64,000 bases of DNA from Platynereis dumerilii (GCA_026936325.1 JAPTHN010000011.1:997001-1061000), one strand, 5' to 3'; shown: positions 12,940 through 26,292, counted from the first letter of the stretch. Notes: generated by a model not told the origin, from the sequence alone. Program-made: numbers and translations.

Positions 12940-14110
12940 AGAATAAGACGCATTGAGGAAGAAATATTAGAGAGGTAGAGGGAGCAGAAACATAAACAAA
13001 GGAAAAAATCGCAGAGACAATCTGAGACATGCAGATTTATAGATGGATGTATGGATTGATAAATAGAGTAATATATATATAGATAGATACATCCTCTGTG
13101 ACAGCTGAATGCAGGCCCATAAATCAAGGAGATCTGCAATATTTCGTCGGTTGATTCACTGGATACTGAGACGGCCCGAGTTGGCTAAATTTCTGTCGGG
13201 TTGACAGTTGTTCTGGTGTCAGATGGGAAATCAGCATGGGGTGAATACAGAGGGTGCATTGTGTCAGCATCAGGGGACTGAGATGGACTCTCCATTAGCT
13301 CTTGTCGTGTAGGCCCCTCTGCCGGAAATTGAATTGTGAAGTCAGTCTCTTTGCTTCCATTTACTACCAACTTTCTCAGCTCTCTGGCCACAGGCTGGGT
13401 CCACTGGTCAGGTCTACAGTTTTAGTTCTGACCAAGACCCCAATGCTTCCCTTTTGACCTTGTACATACAGACAGCACACTCACCATGAAAGCTGCTTTT
13501 GCGGTGTTACCAGTTTGCCCTTACAGACAAAATAGCTGTTACTTTTGCTCTTAATGTTGCTATTAGTACTTTAGCTGAACATTTTGCAGTTACAAGAGAT
13601 ACTACTTCTACCTTACTTTTGTTTTTACCATTATTTTTATGGCTGTTACTACTGATACTTGTATATTTCCAACCACTTTTGATGATGTTGATGACACACA
13701 CCAAAATAATCAATAGAGTATACTTGTGTCAATCAGGAGCACAGCTGCTTCATAAATGTCAATATTGTTTCTGTTGTTCACCACATAACCTGATAGAGAA
13801 GAGGAGTGGTCCAGAGGTCTGTTGTTGGGTCTGTTGCCCTGCAGCCTTTCTTTATCCATAGGATGTGGGGTCGACACAACTTCAAAGAATGTATCCAGAT
13901 TTTTCTGGATGTTAAAAACAAAGCCACAATGCTATTGGATTATGCCATAATAATTTATGCTGCTCGGTGTCTGCTTTGATTGTCAGGGCAGCATGTTTGT
14001 CCTGCCTGTTGACTGCAGATATGCCACACACGCATGACAGAGCGAAATACAATTTACATCCCCAATGAAGTCGGAGAACCTATGACAGTGCTTTTTCATC
14101 TTGTCAAGTC

Positions 14111-14936
14111 CCAGCCTTTTCATAAATTTAATTTTCTGGATCGCACAATTTGTCTTTATGAGCGAACCATCTCAGACTCAGAGTACAGCCACTTTTCGCA
14201 AACATGATAGGTCAATTATTGAATTAGTCCCTGGAAATGGCAACAATCACAACTCTTCACATCAATCTATCTTGCATTGTCTGGGCTCTCTTCCATTGCA
14301 CTGCACACCAGTGTCTATAACTGCCACTACCAGTGTCTGGCTTAATGATGCCCATTCTCCCTGACTATCCAATTTCATCAAATTCAAATCTGAAATGTCA
14401 TTGCAAATGCCACTGACACAATGGGAAATTCCCATGGAGCCATTACCGGCAGCAATCAATGAAATGCCATTGGTATGGTAACCCACCATCTAATAATATG
14501 AATGGGCTGGAGAGGTAATTGTCTATGGTCTAGAAAGAAGGCCCTATCAATAAAGGGAATCAGAGAATCAGCCAGTAATGACAGCATCCCTTCCATTTTA
14601 TTAGATCTACAGACATCTCAGATATTGATCCAGGCTTTTAGTGGGTTCTTTAGTCCCCAGATTATTACATGCCACGTTATTAAGCCAAACATATAGCTTC
14701 AGTGAGAGATAAATAATGGCATTCCAAGGCATGGTATTTCAACAATGACTCCCCCTTCCCTTGACTTCAAGAGAGGGGGGGGATACCAGATTGCAGCTGG
14801 ATATAACTGGCATCATCAGATTTATCCAGATTTATCAGTGGCTCACTCTAGGAAAAAGTTGACACTTGAAAAGGCTATGGCACTTGATCTGAATGTTTTC
14901 TTTTTTCCTTCATCTCTTTTTAGAATTATATGACAA
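14111..14936. other. Spacer between clusters A and B
   Basis: Single-copy within the window. Homology to A1 fades at about 14110, and homology to B2 begins abruptly at 14937, so this is the unique DNA between the two duplicated clusters. I see no gene, RNA or transposon signature. A short G run lies near 14776. Confidence 0.55.
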
Positions 14937-15461
14937 GGTTTTCTTTTATCTCTGAAACCTGTTTCAGTTGAGTCAATATTTTAGCTTTGTCTATATATGT
15001 TAGAAAAGGCAGTAAAAGGAAGCTTTGCCAAAGTCTGGGTGTGTTATGACCCCAATGATTGTCATGCTTGAAAGACACATATAGAGAAGTGGGACAATTA
15101 CAGAGACAATGAGAGACTGCAAATGGCCCTGCAGGCACTTTAATCCATTGCTAATATTGGTGGTTGATCGTGCTTTAAGAAGAAGCCCAAAACAAAGGTG
15201 AATGGCAGAAAGCTGTTTCAATTAAGGTGAACAAGTTTTGAGAGGCAACTTAACCATGATCACACTCTCATCAGCCAATGTCTTAATTGGACTAAACACA
15301 CAACAGTGGAAGCTGCTAATCTGGCCGGGCTTGTTCAGCTGGCGTAATGTATTAATTCCAGCAAGGCAGAGAGAGAGATACAGATTGATTGACTACACAA
15401 GGAAATGAAGTTAATTTTAGAAAGATAGAGACTGCGATGTGAAAAGAAACAGGTAGGCAGG

Positions 15462-15738
15462 GGAAGAAAGAGAATGTTATGGCAAGAAAGATAAGGTTAG
15501 ATGCAAGAAAGGGGGGGGGAGTTAACAATTAGAGTCCTGAAAGAAAGGGGAGGTTAGTTAAGAGAAATAGAAGGTTAGGGACAAGGAAAAGGAAGTTTGG
15601 GAAAGAAAGAGAATGTTTTAGGACCAGAAAGACAAGGTTGGATACAAAAAAGAGGGGGGTTAAGAATTAGAGTCCCGAAAGAAAATGGAGGTTAGTTAGT
15701 TAAGAGAAATAGAAGGTTAGGGACAAGGAAGAGCTGCA
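15462..15738 (+). repeat. Purine-rich two-unit tandem repeat (~135 bp unit)
   Basis: Two imperfect copies (about 15462-15597 and 15598-15738) share AAGAAAGAGAATGTT, a G run, TAAGAATTAGAGTCC-like text and AGAAATAGAAGGTTAGGGAC. The plus strand is almost pure A and G over ~280 bp. B2 has a LINE insertion between the flanking homologous points instead, so the state before duplication is unclear. Long purine tracts can form triplex DNA; whether this one does is not shown. Confidence 0.8.
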
Positions 15739-16368
15739 AATAACCCCGAATTCACCCCATGTTATACCCTCCCCCAGGCCATTTCTAGATACGCTCTGCT
15801 CTCAGTGCTGTCTCTTGGTTCTTCTCATTCACAATTCAAGAGAGGATTGGAGTGAATGGATCAGTAAGACTTAGCCAGGAGGGTCAGTGGCATTGAATGG
15901 GCTGGTCATGGGTGTTGACAGGTCTGTTCTGACTGGCTGGCTGCTCGGTCAAAGAGGCTGCTTGGTTGGCCAGGAAGGGTTGTATCTTCACAGAATCTTG
16001 ACTCCTCAGTCCCAGTCATTCTGCGAGTCAGCCCTTCATGGATTGAGGTCCACACGCCCTTCACCCCTCCCACTTAATCCCAGAGGTCCACCAACCTGTC
16101 TATCGCCACTATTCCAGTCTGATTTATTTGCCAATGAGCATTTCATTTATAGCTAGCCTAGAGGCTAGTAGATCGTACTCACTGGCCGTAGACACTCGAG
16201 TCTTCCACACGTATGCTCCTATGTCAATGGACCATGGTTGATCTGGCACTCGGTCCATAACATACAATATGTAGCCCTGGTCAAGGCCATGAGATGAGAT
16301 TTATGAAAAATACTACGATCATTCATTCAGTAAACCCATGCAGACTTTCAAAATGTTGAGTCACATGT

Positions 16369-16370
16369 TA

Positions 16371-16468
<98 letters not shown>
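16369..16468 (+). repeat. (GATA)n microsatellite
   Basis: About 24 almost perfect GATA tetramers. The paralogous position in B2 (58749-58789) holds a much shorter, interrupted array, so the array changed length after the duplication. Confidence 0.95.
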
Positions 16469-17496
16469 TTAAAACAATCCGCATCCCATATCATTAGAAC
16501 ATCATTGGCATAGACTATGACATCAAAATCGTTGCATTTTCCATAAGGGCTCTAGGATGAATAGTTATTCAGAGTGATGAATGCTGGGTCAGTGCATCTT
16601 GTTCAGTAACTTACATAAGATTCATATAAATGACTCACATTCAAAGATCAAGAGGGAAGATGCAGTGATATCCGAAGACAGACAAATGATCCTGGATGTC
16701 AAAGCAAGTCCATCAAGGCATCAAGGCATAAAGGCAATGCACCTAGAATCTTCTATATAGAGTGACCTGGAATCCTAGATATAACCCCCCCCCTCAAGTA
16801 ACAATACTCCAAATGGTGCTCTGATTTGCTTTAAACACTAAGATTACTGCATTCCAAGTCTACAAATATATAAAACAGTCTATAAATGTATTAGCAGTTT
16901 AGCACCTAATATTTACTAGCATAGGCCTGGACCAATTGGAGGTAAGGCAGGAAGCTTATCACCCAATAAAATAGAAACTTCTGTGTCAGCCACCCACTGC
17001 TGTATAAGGTATTTTTCTGTTACCTGGTGGGATTTTAGGGTCTACATGAAAACCACAATTCTAGTGGCATCAGAATACAGAGGGCTTGTGAAGTCTGGTG
17101 AAGCAATTATTAAACATTTTGAAGCAGACAGCATCAAATTTGGCCGATTATCCATTTGAATACATCAGGATTCCATTTATTTTCTTGAATATGAAATGAT
17201 TATGAAGCAGACATAACTGTTTACAAATTGTTCTGAACAATTTAATGATTTAAAATGAAATGCGATCACCAATTTGGTGGGGAAGTTTTACACAGATATT
17301 TGATACTCAAAACACAGTTTACAATGAAGAATGTTAATGCCATCTCAAAAAACATGGTGCTGTGTATTCGTTCACTGATACAAGATGCACGTCTTTAGCT
17401 TAGGAACTGGAACCATCCATCAAATCACAGAAACCGCCCATTGCCTATTCCCAATTGGCTTTTGTAAAAAGTGAAATGTCCATTCCAATGGCTGAA

Positions 17497-18060
17497 GCCA
17501 TCAGATAAAAGAAGTAGTGTATGTAACAGAGCTCAGTTGTGTATTTTTATATCCTAGTCCAGGAGGAGACCTGAGGATACAGCTTCTGGTAAGCAAAAGA
17601 ATCACAAAGGCCTGGTGCTTGCTTGACTTGAGCCGAGATAACCCGACCTCCCCGGCCAATCTTTGTCACTCACGGTTCTCTTGTGCTTGGCCATCAAATC
17701 AAAGCCCATCAGCATACGGCCTGTTTGTCCTCCCAACCTTGGTAGCCCTATTCGCTCAGCACAAGCAGATCCATTGAGATTTGTCTTTCGTCTGATTTGG
17801 CACATTTTGCAACAAGCAGTCAAGCAGTTGCAGAAGGAAGAGGCAGGGATGAAGAGAAATGGCTGCATGGAGGGAAATCTTATAAATAACATCAGCACAT
17901 CCACCACAAGACTAACATGTAGAGCAGAGCGTGCCGAGTGTGCATCCAGCAGACTGAGCAAAAAAGCCTATTCCCTCCACATCTACAGTGTATTGGTGAG
18001 TCTCATACTTTCAGAGTAGCACTCTATGGAGTCTCCATATCTTTTTGATTATCTGTTCCT
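17497..18060 (+). promoter_or_regulatory. Strongly conserved promoter-like block (B1 copy)
   Basis: Compared with B2 (59453-60005), this is the best preserved part of the B unit seen here. It contains CATCAGATAAAAGAAG (a GATA-factor-like site) at 17497, a 69-bp identical run at 17570-17638, a CCAAT motif inside CCCCGGCCAATCTTTGTCAC (about 17651), TATAAATAA at 17881-17889 and a donor-like GGTGAGT at 17995-18001. A pyrimidine-rich acceptor-like stretch ending TTAG lies near 18060. The spacing resembles a TATA promoter with a short first exon. ATGs after the TATA box are not conserved (B1 has ATG-TAG, B2 an open frame), so a coding first exon is not supported. Promoter function is inferred from motif order and conservation only. 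Confidence 0.35.
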
Positions 18061-19991
18061 TAGTACGTGGACTGTGTAGCTTCTGATAATTCTGTTCAAC
18101 ACACCATACTGCTGTTGAGAAAGCTCAAGAAAGCTATGCAATATGGGCAAATGACCAAGGAGGAAAACAGAAGCCTTCTGAGATGCAATGAAGGCAGTAG
18201 GACCCCTTTTGGTGCCATGTCAGCATGAGTTAGCTGGTAGTACAACATCCACCAACAACATGGAGATAAAGCATATGAAGCCGAAGTGCTTGATGGAGAC
18301 AGTCAGGTCACAGCATCACACAGCAGGCAGTACAAAGATCCTCCAGATCGCAAAGCCAGTAAACACAATATCTTGCCAGTAACAGACTCCCCACAGGCAT
18401 ATAGGTCAGACATCACAGCCTTGGCTAATCTCAGAGGCCATCACCTGACAATTATGCAGCTTTGGGGGATTGAGAATGGTGAACAATAAGCTTGTTGAGA
18501 CTCACCCTAGCATCTTCTATTCACCTAGACATGGGATGTCATGTGAAGGGCATGGCACCATTGGTGGTCCCCAAAGCTGAGACACTGTGCCCGCCATCAA
18601 TGCATTCGAGCAGAATGATGTCATGTTTTTTCCCGTTCTGACATCAGCTCAGGGCTTCCTATATGATGTGACAAACTAATCTTGCCAGGGGAGGCCCTCT
18701 GGTCCCAGGGGACGTAGTGCAGGGCAGTCCTCCGGACTTTTTATCCTATATAATAGACCAGGCACAACTGGGTATAGGGACAGAAGCGCACAAGGAGAAC
18801 CAGAGGGGACACCAGCCTTGTCCTCCTCCATTGCCCAGAATCACAGAGGTGTCCACTTTGGTCTGCTCCAGTCCACTCTGTGTTCACTCTGCGTCTAGTG
18901 GGTGGGGCCTTGGGTCATGTCCAAACTGACCACTCACTGACCAGAGGCCCAAGGCTTGCTAATATGACCCAATATATCAGCCATGGACTAGGCTTGGTGC
19001 CCAGTGTGATTAGCAGGGGAGGTGTGCAGGGATGGCCTCATCAACCAACACAGCACATGGCAATTTGCAAAGAGGTCATGGCCCCCTGGCCTCGTCTGAT
19101 TGGCCAGAGGACTGGTTGGGGCTCAAGGATCATTACCCTCGCTTATCAACCCTTTTCATGTTTGTCATAAACCTTCAATGTGACAATTGTGACTCCAGGA
19201 CTGACCTCTTCCCAACCTCGGGTCGCAGAAGGGCCCATTAGAGGCACCAGTGGTCATAAAGGGCCCTGATGTTTCACAAGGGTTATCAATTACCCAATAA
19301 ACACAAGGCTATGGCAATGAATCCATGACTCGAGGCTGGAATGTAGCAATTTCTGCTTTGCCATTTCCTTTCATTTGAAGGAAGATTAATCAGAGGAGCA
19401 AGAACAGAAGAGATGTCAATTGTTCTTACAGATCAGACCCTATTGCAATGTCCCTCATTTCTGCACTTGGATCAGCTAACAAACACAAGATCCATCAAAA
19501 TGAAGCTGTAGTGTAGTTGACTTCAAAGCTTTTGTCTTGGGGCAGGCTTGAGTGTAATGCGTGCACTTGAAACAGTTCTGGTGACAAGGTCCCCAATGAG
19601 TATCTCTTCTGCATATCCCAAGACCACAAAAAGTAAAGGCATTTGGCTGCCTCAGCCCGGCTGTGGCAATGATGAGAGAAGAGGTCAGCATTAAATTTGG
19701 AGTCACAAATCCTTGTTGACAAAAGGGGCCATCATACTGTCTGTGGCTGGACATTGTGGAGAAAATAACAGACCTGAAGGGCTGAGGGGCCTGCCAAACC
19801 CTTCATCACCAAGTGACAAGGTATCCAGCGGGTCCAATGGTCAGGTCATTGGTAGTGACCACACCATCCCAAACATCAATATCTTTTATCCCATGTTAGA
19901 AAATAACTGTCACCACCCTGCTTTTCGTGGCATCCTTTAGCCATACTTAACAAATAACCTATTGTAAAAGGAGCATTGTATGTATGTTGAA

Positions 19992-20213
19992 AGTCCAAAC
20001 CAACCAGACTTCACCAGGAATGAACTGGATGCCCGGATCCTTGAAATGGAGCAAGAAAAGGAAGAAGCTGCCACCTGGTGCTGATGAAGAATCTATAAAT
20101 AGTCCAGGATTCATAATTGTCACTGTACCTAATGTATATGTATATGATGTACCCATTGTAAAGTGCACTTGGATGTTCATTACAGTAAAAAGTAGCGCTA
20201 TATAAATGAATAA
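19992..20213 (+). mobile_element. SINE-like 3' fragment ending GCGCTATATAAATG
   Basis: B2 reads through this point (around 63790), while B1 has ~220 extra bases that end in AGCGCTATATAAATGA. That closing motif is common at the 3' ends of invertebrate and fish SINEs and their partner LINEs. No tRNA-like head is visible, so this is either 5'-truncated or another class. The edges are approximate and no target duplication is clear. Confidence 0.5.
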
Positions 20214-23200
20214 TTCAAAAGGTCAAGCAGTGCAGATCAAGCAGGCGAACCAAACACAAAAGCCAGAATTTGTCTTCTTAAGCCCTTGCATAGTCTGCGC
20301 CATAAACTTAGCCTTACTTTGGGTGAAAACACAATGCAGGTTTAACCCTCTTATAGCCCTCTCCAAGTAGAAGAGCAATTGAACAAAGTTGTTGAGGAAG
20401 TTTTCAATAGCCAGAGACCTGCTGGTTGCCATTCCTCGGGCACCTTGGCCAGTCTGGCTGCAACTGGCTGTTTATTGGGGGAAAGCACACCACACTGGGA
20501 AGTAACATTAAAAAACAAGTTAGAATCACAATCGCCTCTTTACTGGCATTTCCAGCACTGCTGAAACCACCACGATATTGCTGTCATTAATATTATTTAG
20601 TAATAGGGCCAGCCCCTTGCTTTGGGCCAATTTCCTTTTTCCATTGGTAGATTGCATGAGAAGTGACCTTTGCATGGTTCCCTCTCTACATTACAGCCAG
20701 CAAGCCTGTTCCACTAATAGTCACCCAGCACTATAATACAACAAGCCTCTATTCTGATCATTGCCATCAATTGCAATCTACATCTGAGCTCCTGGCTCTC
20801 CCTCACACATTCCACTTGCGCCACATACCCCATGTTGTATGCTACATACAAAAGTCTCTTGCTATAGAGAGATGGAGATTGACTGCAGGTCAGTGTTACT
20901 TTGTTGTGGTATGGCATGAGTTCTTTGAAGCCAGTTATTTGGTATGTACTGTCACACGTATAGGTATATAGCATACTACTTCTGGGTCATAAGAAATTTG
21001 AAATAAAAACCAGAAACCATTCTAGCGTTCTGTGGGCATAGCACTTCAGAGAGCAATACTGGAACAATACCAGAGTGGCAATCAAACAACAGATGTCGTT
21101 CGGCCTTTTTCAGACTCACAGCTTGAACAACACCAGTACTAATGGAGACATACACATTTTCCTTTGGGCAGTGCCAAAATATTTACAGGACCGGCATTGG
21201 ACAAAGTGACCAATTGAGAAATGGAGATATCCTGGAGGTAAATCTGAGTTGAATAAATCCACTTGCTGTATCACACAGACCAGACCTTCTCAGGCAGAAT
21301 TAAGAGGATGGCAAAAGGCTTCAGACAACAAATCTGGGATCAGACAAGTTCTTGGATTACATTATATAGCAATATTACTGAAACTTCAGGTCATCCACGT
21401 ATTTTTCCGTTTGGTTGGTTCATTTTGAAAATAGAAATGTCTATGTTATTAAAAGCACATACAATACACACTACCAACTTTGTGCCTGGAGATCAAATTA
21501 GGGAAAGATAATAAGATGAGTCAGCCTAGCATGTAAGAGGGATGGCAAAACAATTGAGACAGTGAAATGATTTTATGTTGAAGTGGGAAGTGATATTAAT
21601 TACCATTTGACCACTTAGCAAAGTTGTAAGTGGTGCAAAGGAGTTTGCAATGTAAGGAAATTTGTGTAAGAGACAAAAAGGGAGCTAAGGGAAGATGAGC
21701 AGCTCAAAATAATCCAACCTCAGGGGCAAGTGGGGATTGGGAGGGCATTGCAAAGGGCGATGGGTGGCACAGCAGGATGGGGGAGGACAGACTTGTTCTT
21801 GTAATGAGAAGCTGTAATTGTAAGATCCTCAGAGGGTACAGGAAGACGGCCAGCAGCTGTAGAACCAGTTCCCTGGAGCTTCTATCAATCATTGGCTGCT
21901 AATAAGGCCCACTTGTGGGTGTGACAGGCAGCCATGGTAGCCACCAAGGGTGTGCACCCTGACACTCGACCAACAAATTGCCCTCCTGCTTCACACTTGT
22001 AGCCTATTGGCCGCAGGAGACTCAGCCACTAACCTTGACCTAAAAACTGCCAGTATCAGCCCCGCTGAAGTGATAAAAACATGCGGATCAATCGGGACAG
22101 CATGGTCATTACTCAGACCTACTGCTTCCTTTAAGTTTTTACCCTCAGATTTACAATCTGCCTTCTATTGAACCTTGTCACAAGTGAAAAATGCTTATTA
22201 GCTTAATTTGATTTGATATACTTTTTTCTACAACTATTAAAAAATCTAATCATGACATTGATAACAAGAAGGCAGCACTCTTCACCCCGAATGCATAATG
22301 CCCTTGGCGGCACAAAATAAAAGGAAATCAATTTTCCAGGAATTTTTCCTTTAGTTTGTAAGACTTCATATACATATTGTTCCAGAATTTTAAGGAGGAA
22401 TTTACAAAGAAACATTGTTTATGAATGTTATTGATGCATTACATTGAATTGTTATTCAGGAAATGTAATTTAAGACAAATAACAGTGAGCTTGGTCAGCA
22501 TTGGCAATGGACAAGTTGTTTTTAAAACACAATTGCTCCAACACAGCTACTGAAACTTGTGAAGGAAGAGATCACGGAAAGCGATCCTCGGGAGATCTGT
22601 TTATGTAAAATTTTCATGTAACTTAATATTTCCCAAAAATATTCAAAATTGCTCCTGTCAGTGTTTAAATTGATTTAATTGGGATGAAGGAAATATGCAA
22701 TTAAATAGATCATTACAGATGCATGTGGAATGGGTCCAATTATTGAAAAGATTGGACAACTAACATGGTTAGCAGAGTAATTTACATCTACTCAACTTGG
22801 TTCAGTTATTAGGCCCATTGCGACTATCAATGAAGTAATCTGATTTTCCTACTTGAAATGGAAAGTGCAACCTTGGCATTTGCATTTGTGACAACCAAAC
22901 ACATTAACTATAGCTGTTGTGAAATGCTCTTTAATTAATATGCCAGAGTAGCAACAACAGTTTTTCATAAAGTATGCTTGTTTCTTCCTTCCAACATACT
23001 AACATAACATGGAATATTATATATCAATTTATTCTACAAGGCATACACTAGGTGTATTACAGTAACTCTGACTGATACCAACGTAATTCTTGCCAACTCT
23101 CAATATATCTTTTCCAAATATACCAACACAGCTTATCTCCTATTACAATATTCCATATGCATCTCCACAGAACATATAGTCCATCCCCCAAGACTCATAA

Positions 23201-25120
23201 AGGGCCTATAAATGCATTTTCGTTGCACCCCCCGGTTTCGCCCACTTTCTTTACACCATTTTGTAGCAAATTTTGTGTAGATTTCATTTTTGATAGTGTC
23301 TAAGATGAAATCCTGCCGAAAATTGGTGAAATTTGGCAAAATGTGAATGAAAGTTTTTTTCATTTTGGAAAATTTGTTGCCAAAGAGATCCTAACAAGCT
23401 ATTTTTATGGATTAGTTACATGACACAGACATACTCTACAGCTATCAAATTTGGCATCCCAGTTTGATTGACACCTGGAATAATAGTGAAAATAAAAAAA
23501 ATCCAAGAACGCCAAAAAAATCCAAGATGGCCGCCAAAATTCAAAATGGCAGCCAGTAGATGGAAGAATGTAAATACGAGAGCCACGTTTTTCTTACTCT
23601 AACATTAAATAAGATCCATTCTGAGACAGAATGAACCAGACTGGTTATCATTTTAACTGTCTATTACATTTATTGTTATTTACAGCAAAAATTATGGTTA
23701 CCCTGACTGCCAAAGGTATGAAAATAAGGCCTAAATTGAGTTTGAAACAATGCATGACAAAATTTCATACCGTACTTAATCACATTTTCTGATTTGTAAT
23801 GATTCATATGTGTACTTTGTTAAGAAGCTTGACTTTTAAATTGACTTCCAAATTTTTCAAGAATTTTAAACCAATTATTCACAAAAACAAAAGTTCAGGC
23901 TTTAATTGTGTTTATGGCAGCCATTTTGGAAAATTTCCAATATGGCCGCCAATCGCCTTTTTGGTCTTATTTCTGGTTCTTATAGGGCTAGAATAGTGAT
24001 TTTTGGATCAAAACATATGTTTTCTTGTGAGTGGAATTCATTAAGATAGGTTCTGCAACAATATAGCTGAAAAAAATGCTGTTTGCCTGCACTTTTCTGA
24101 AGCAAGAGAAGCTTGAAGAGTGCTAATCTTAAAATTTTCTTGCCTTTGCATACTGCAAGACTGGCAAATTACCACACTGTCCCACCTCAACCATCCAAAT
24201 GTCTTTGAAATTCCTTTGTTTATAATCCAACAAATAATAATAATAGTGGAGAATATTCCCACTCAAGACGAACGCCCTGCCCTGTATACTGTGTGTATAG
24301 CCCCATTATCTTGTGGGAACTGTTGGAGTACCAAGCTTTTAGTAGAAAATGCAAAATCCTTGTTACGGAAAAACGAAACCCTCAAATTACGAGTAACTAT
24401 GAAGAAGAGAAGTTGTAATTTTGAACCCTTTCCTCGGCTGATCATTTAGCTCAAATAAGAAACATGAAAATTAAATGTCAAAAGTTAGATATAACTTGAT
24501 GGAGAATGGTGGGGATGCATCCCCTCCAGAAATTTCTCTGAGAAGGAATGAAACCAGGAAACCCTGGAAAAGGACTAACACAAATGAAAGTTCACTTAGT
24601 TCCCAGCAATCCTGTTCCCCTTTGAACAAATAATCATCATAACTTCATAAGGCCTGTCAACTTCAAGAAAGAACTAAAAGTTGTTCATAAATAGGGCATT
24701 AGACATAAAAGCATCAACAACATATCAATCAAATAAGTACGAATAGCACTATACAGGGCACTGCAATGGCTTAAGAGCCAGATCTAATCTTGATGAAATC
24801 ATCATTTTAGCTACAGACCTCCATCCTAATACCTACTGTCAAAGAGAAACAATCAAGATTGTAACATCCGTGGAAATTTTGTCCATGATGGAGCCTCTTC
24901 AGGTGTCTGCTCCATCCTGGTAAGAGAGAGAACAAGAACGAACACTCAGAGAGTGCATACATAGGTCTGCCAGCCTGCTGTAATTAATAATCTATTCACC
25001 AGTTGATGTTTGTATGTTGGCCTATGTCTGTGTATCTATGTACATCTGTGTACAGATACATCCTTCCATCCATCTGTTTATATATGTATCAATCAATCTG
25101 TCAATGTATTGAGTCAGACT

Positions 25121-25295
25121 CAGGGGGGGGATCCAGAAAATTCCGGTGGGGGGGGGGTCTATCGGGCTATCGCATCGCGGAACGCGTAGTTCGCGACATA
25201 ATGTGACCGCGCGATGATAAAATTAACATGTAAAAATAATAAAATTTTGGTCTGGTGGGGGGGGGATGCATCCCACCCCATCCGCCCCTCCCCTG
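25121..25295. mobile_element. Possible nested mini-element with G-rich inverted ends
   Basis: The left end CAGGGGGGGGATCCAG, followed by a G-tract, is answered by a right end ATCCGCCCCTCCCCTG. The inverted match is loose but the layout (CAGGGG...GGATCC-type ends, ~175 bp) resembles short DNA-transposon derivatives in invertebrates. No clear target duplication. Two runs of ten or so G residues (about 25146, 25257) give G-quadruplex potential. Confidence 0.3.
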
Positions 25296-26292
25296 TGTCT
25301 GTCCCTGCACTGTCCCTCCATCGATGGTGGAGGCCAAATATACAGAGGGACAGGTACAGTCTAGGCTGGCACTGAGCTGCTGCTGATGCTTTTGGTCCCA
25401 CTGCAGCAGGATAATGGCGCGAATATGGACATTGTATAGGTTGGCAGAGGTATATTTTTGATAGATACTCAGTGAATATGTCATGGAGAACGACCAAAAT
25501 TGAAAAGAGCCGAGAATGGGCCAAAAGAAAGCATACTGCAAAGTAACAGATTCATACAATGCATAGTTTTAACAGGATCCTGTGCACAGCAGAGTCACAC
25601 AGAACAGAGTCTACTCGTCACATAAGCCCTGCAGCTGCAGTGCAGCTGGCAGCCCTAATTACCAATTTGTGTGTCAATATTAATATCAACCTCTAAGCAG
25701 TATGTATATAATTGCAGCAACTTTCTTTTACTCATTTATGAAGTAAAACAACTGCGTATAGATTTTGCATGCCCAAATATAGTCGCTCACTCACGAAAGT
25801 CCACAAATGTTCACAAAAGACATGGAATGATTCAGCAATAACAAAACGACTATGCAAATCAATCATAGTCTTTTGGAGATATTAGGCTTATTTGCAAATA
25901 GCATTATTAGCCAATGAGTGAAAATATAAAATTTTGACACAAAATATAAGTTGCCTGGTTAACTCATCATCATTTGCTGTGCTAAACATAGAGCAATAAT
26001 AAAAATATGGCTAGGTACAAAATATTTTTTGTCCATTTCACTTATTATTGCCCACCATGATAACATCTATCATTTAAATGATGGAGTCTAAATCCAAAAT
26101 AGTTACAATTGGTGATAATGGCTAATTCGGGCTTATACCAAAACAATCTATGTTTGGCCAAATGGACTCTATGGATATTTGAAGCCATATGGGCAGTAAC
26201 ATTTATCAAAGATTTATTTGACTCCCCCACTAAAACAGTATATGTGTTTATGTATGAAAGCTTTGTGCTCTTGAGAACTCCTCACATAGGGT

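Larger units (their letters stand above)
7691..14110 (+). repeat. Cluster A segmental duplication, copy A3
   Basis: This is the longest A copy: its first part pairs with A2 and its last part with A1. It carries four insertions absent from the paralogs: a LINE-type tail (8512-8660), a MITE (10681-11303), a minus-strand SINE (11515-11765) and a tRNA-derived SINE (12597-12935). Homology to A1 fades at about 14110. The open frame at 13499-13861 reads as a hydrophobic Leu-rich peptide because the DNA is T-rich, and the paralogous A1 stretch does not preserve the frame. Confidence 0.8.

Noticed and set aside
13499-13861. Possible small membrane protein (Leu-rich hydrophobic stretch)
   Set aside because: It results from T-rich DNA; the A1 counterpart does not keep the frame and no start or signal context supports it.
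16369-16468. Repeat array considered as CRISPR-like
   Set aside because: It is a plain GATA tetranucleotide microsatellite without spacers.
17517-17777. Open frame with a homologous frame at 59470-59754, possible conserved host gene
   Set aside because: The peptides agree for about 60 residues, then diverge through frame changes. The DNA is equally conserved outside the frame, so the conservation is not protein-driven.
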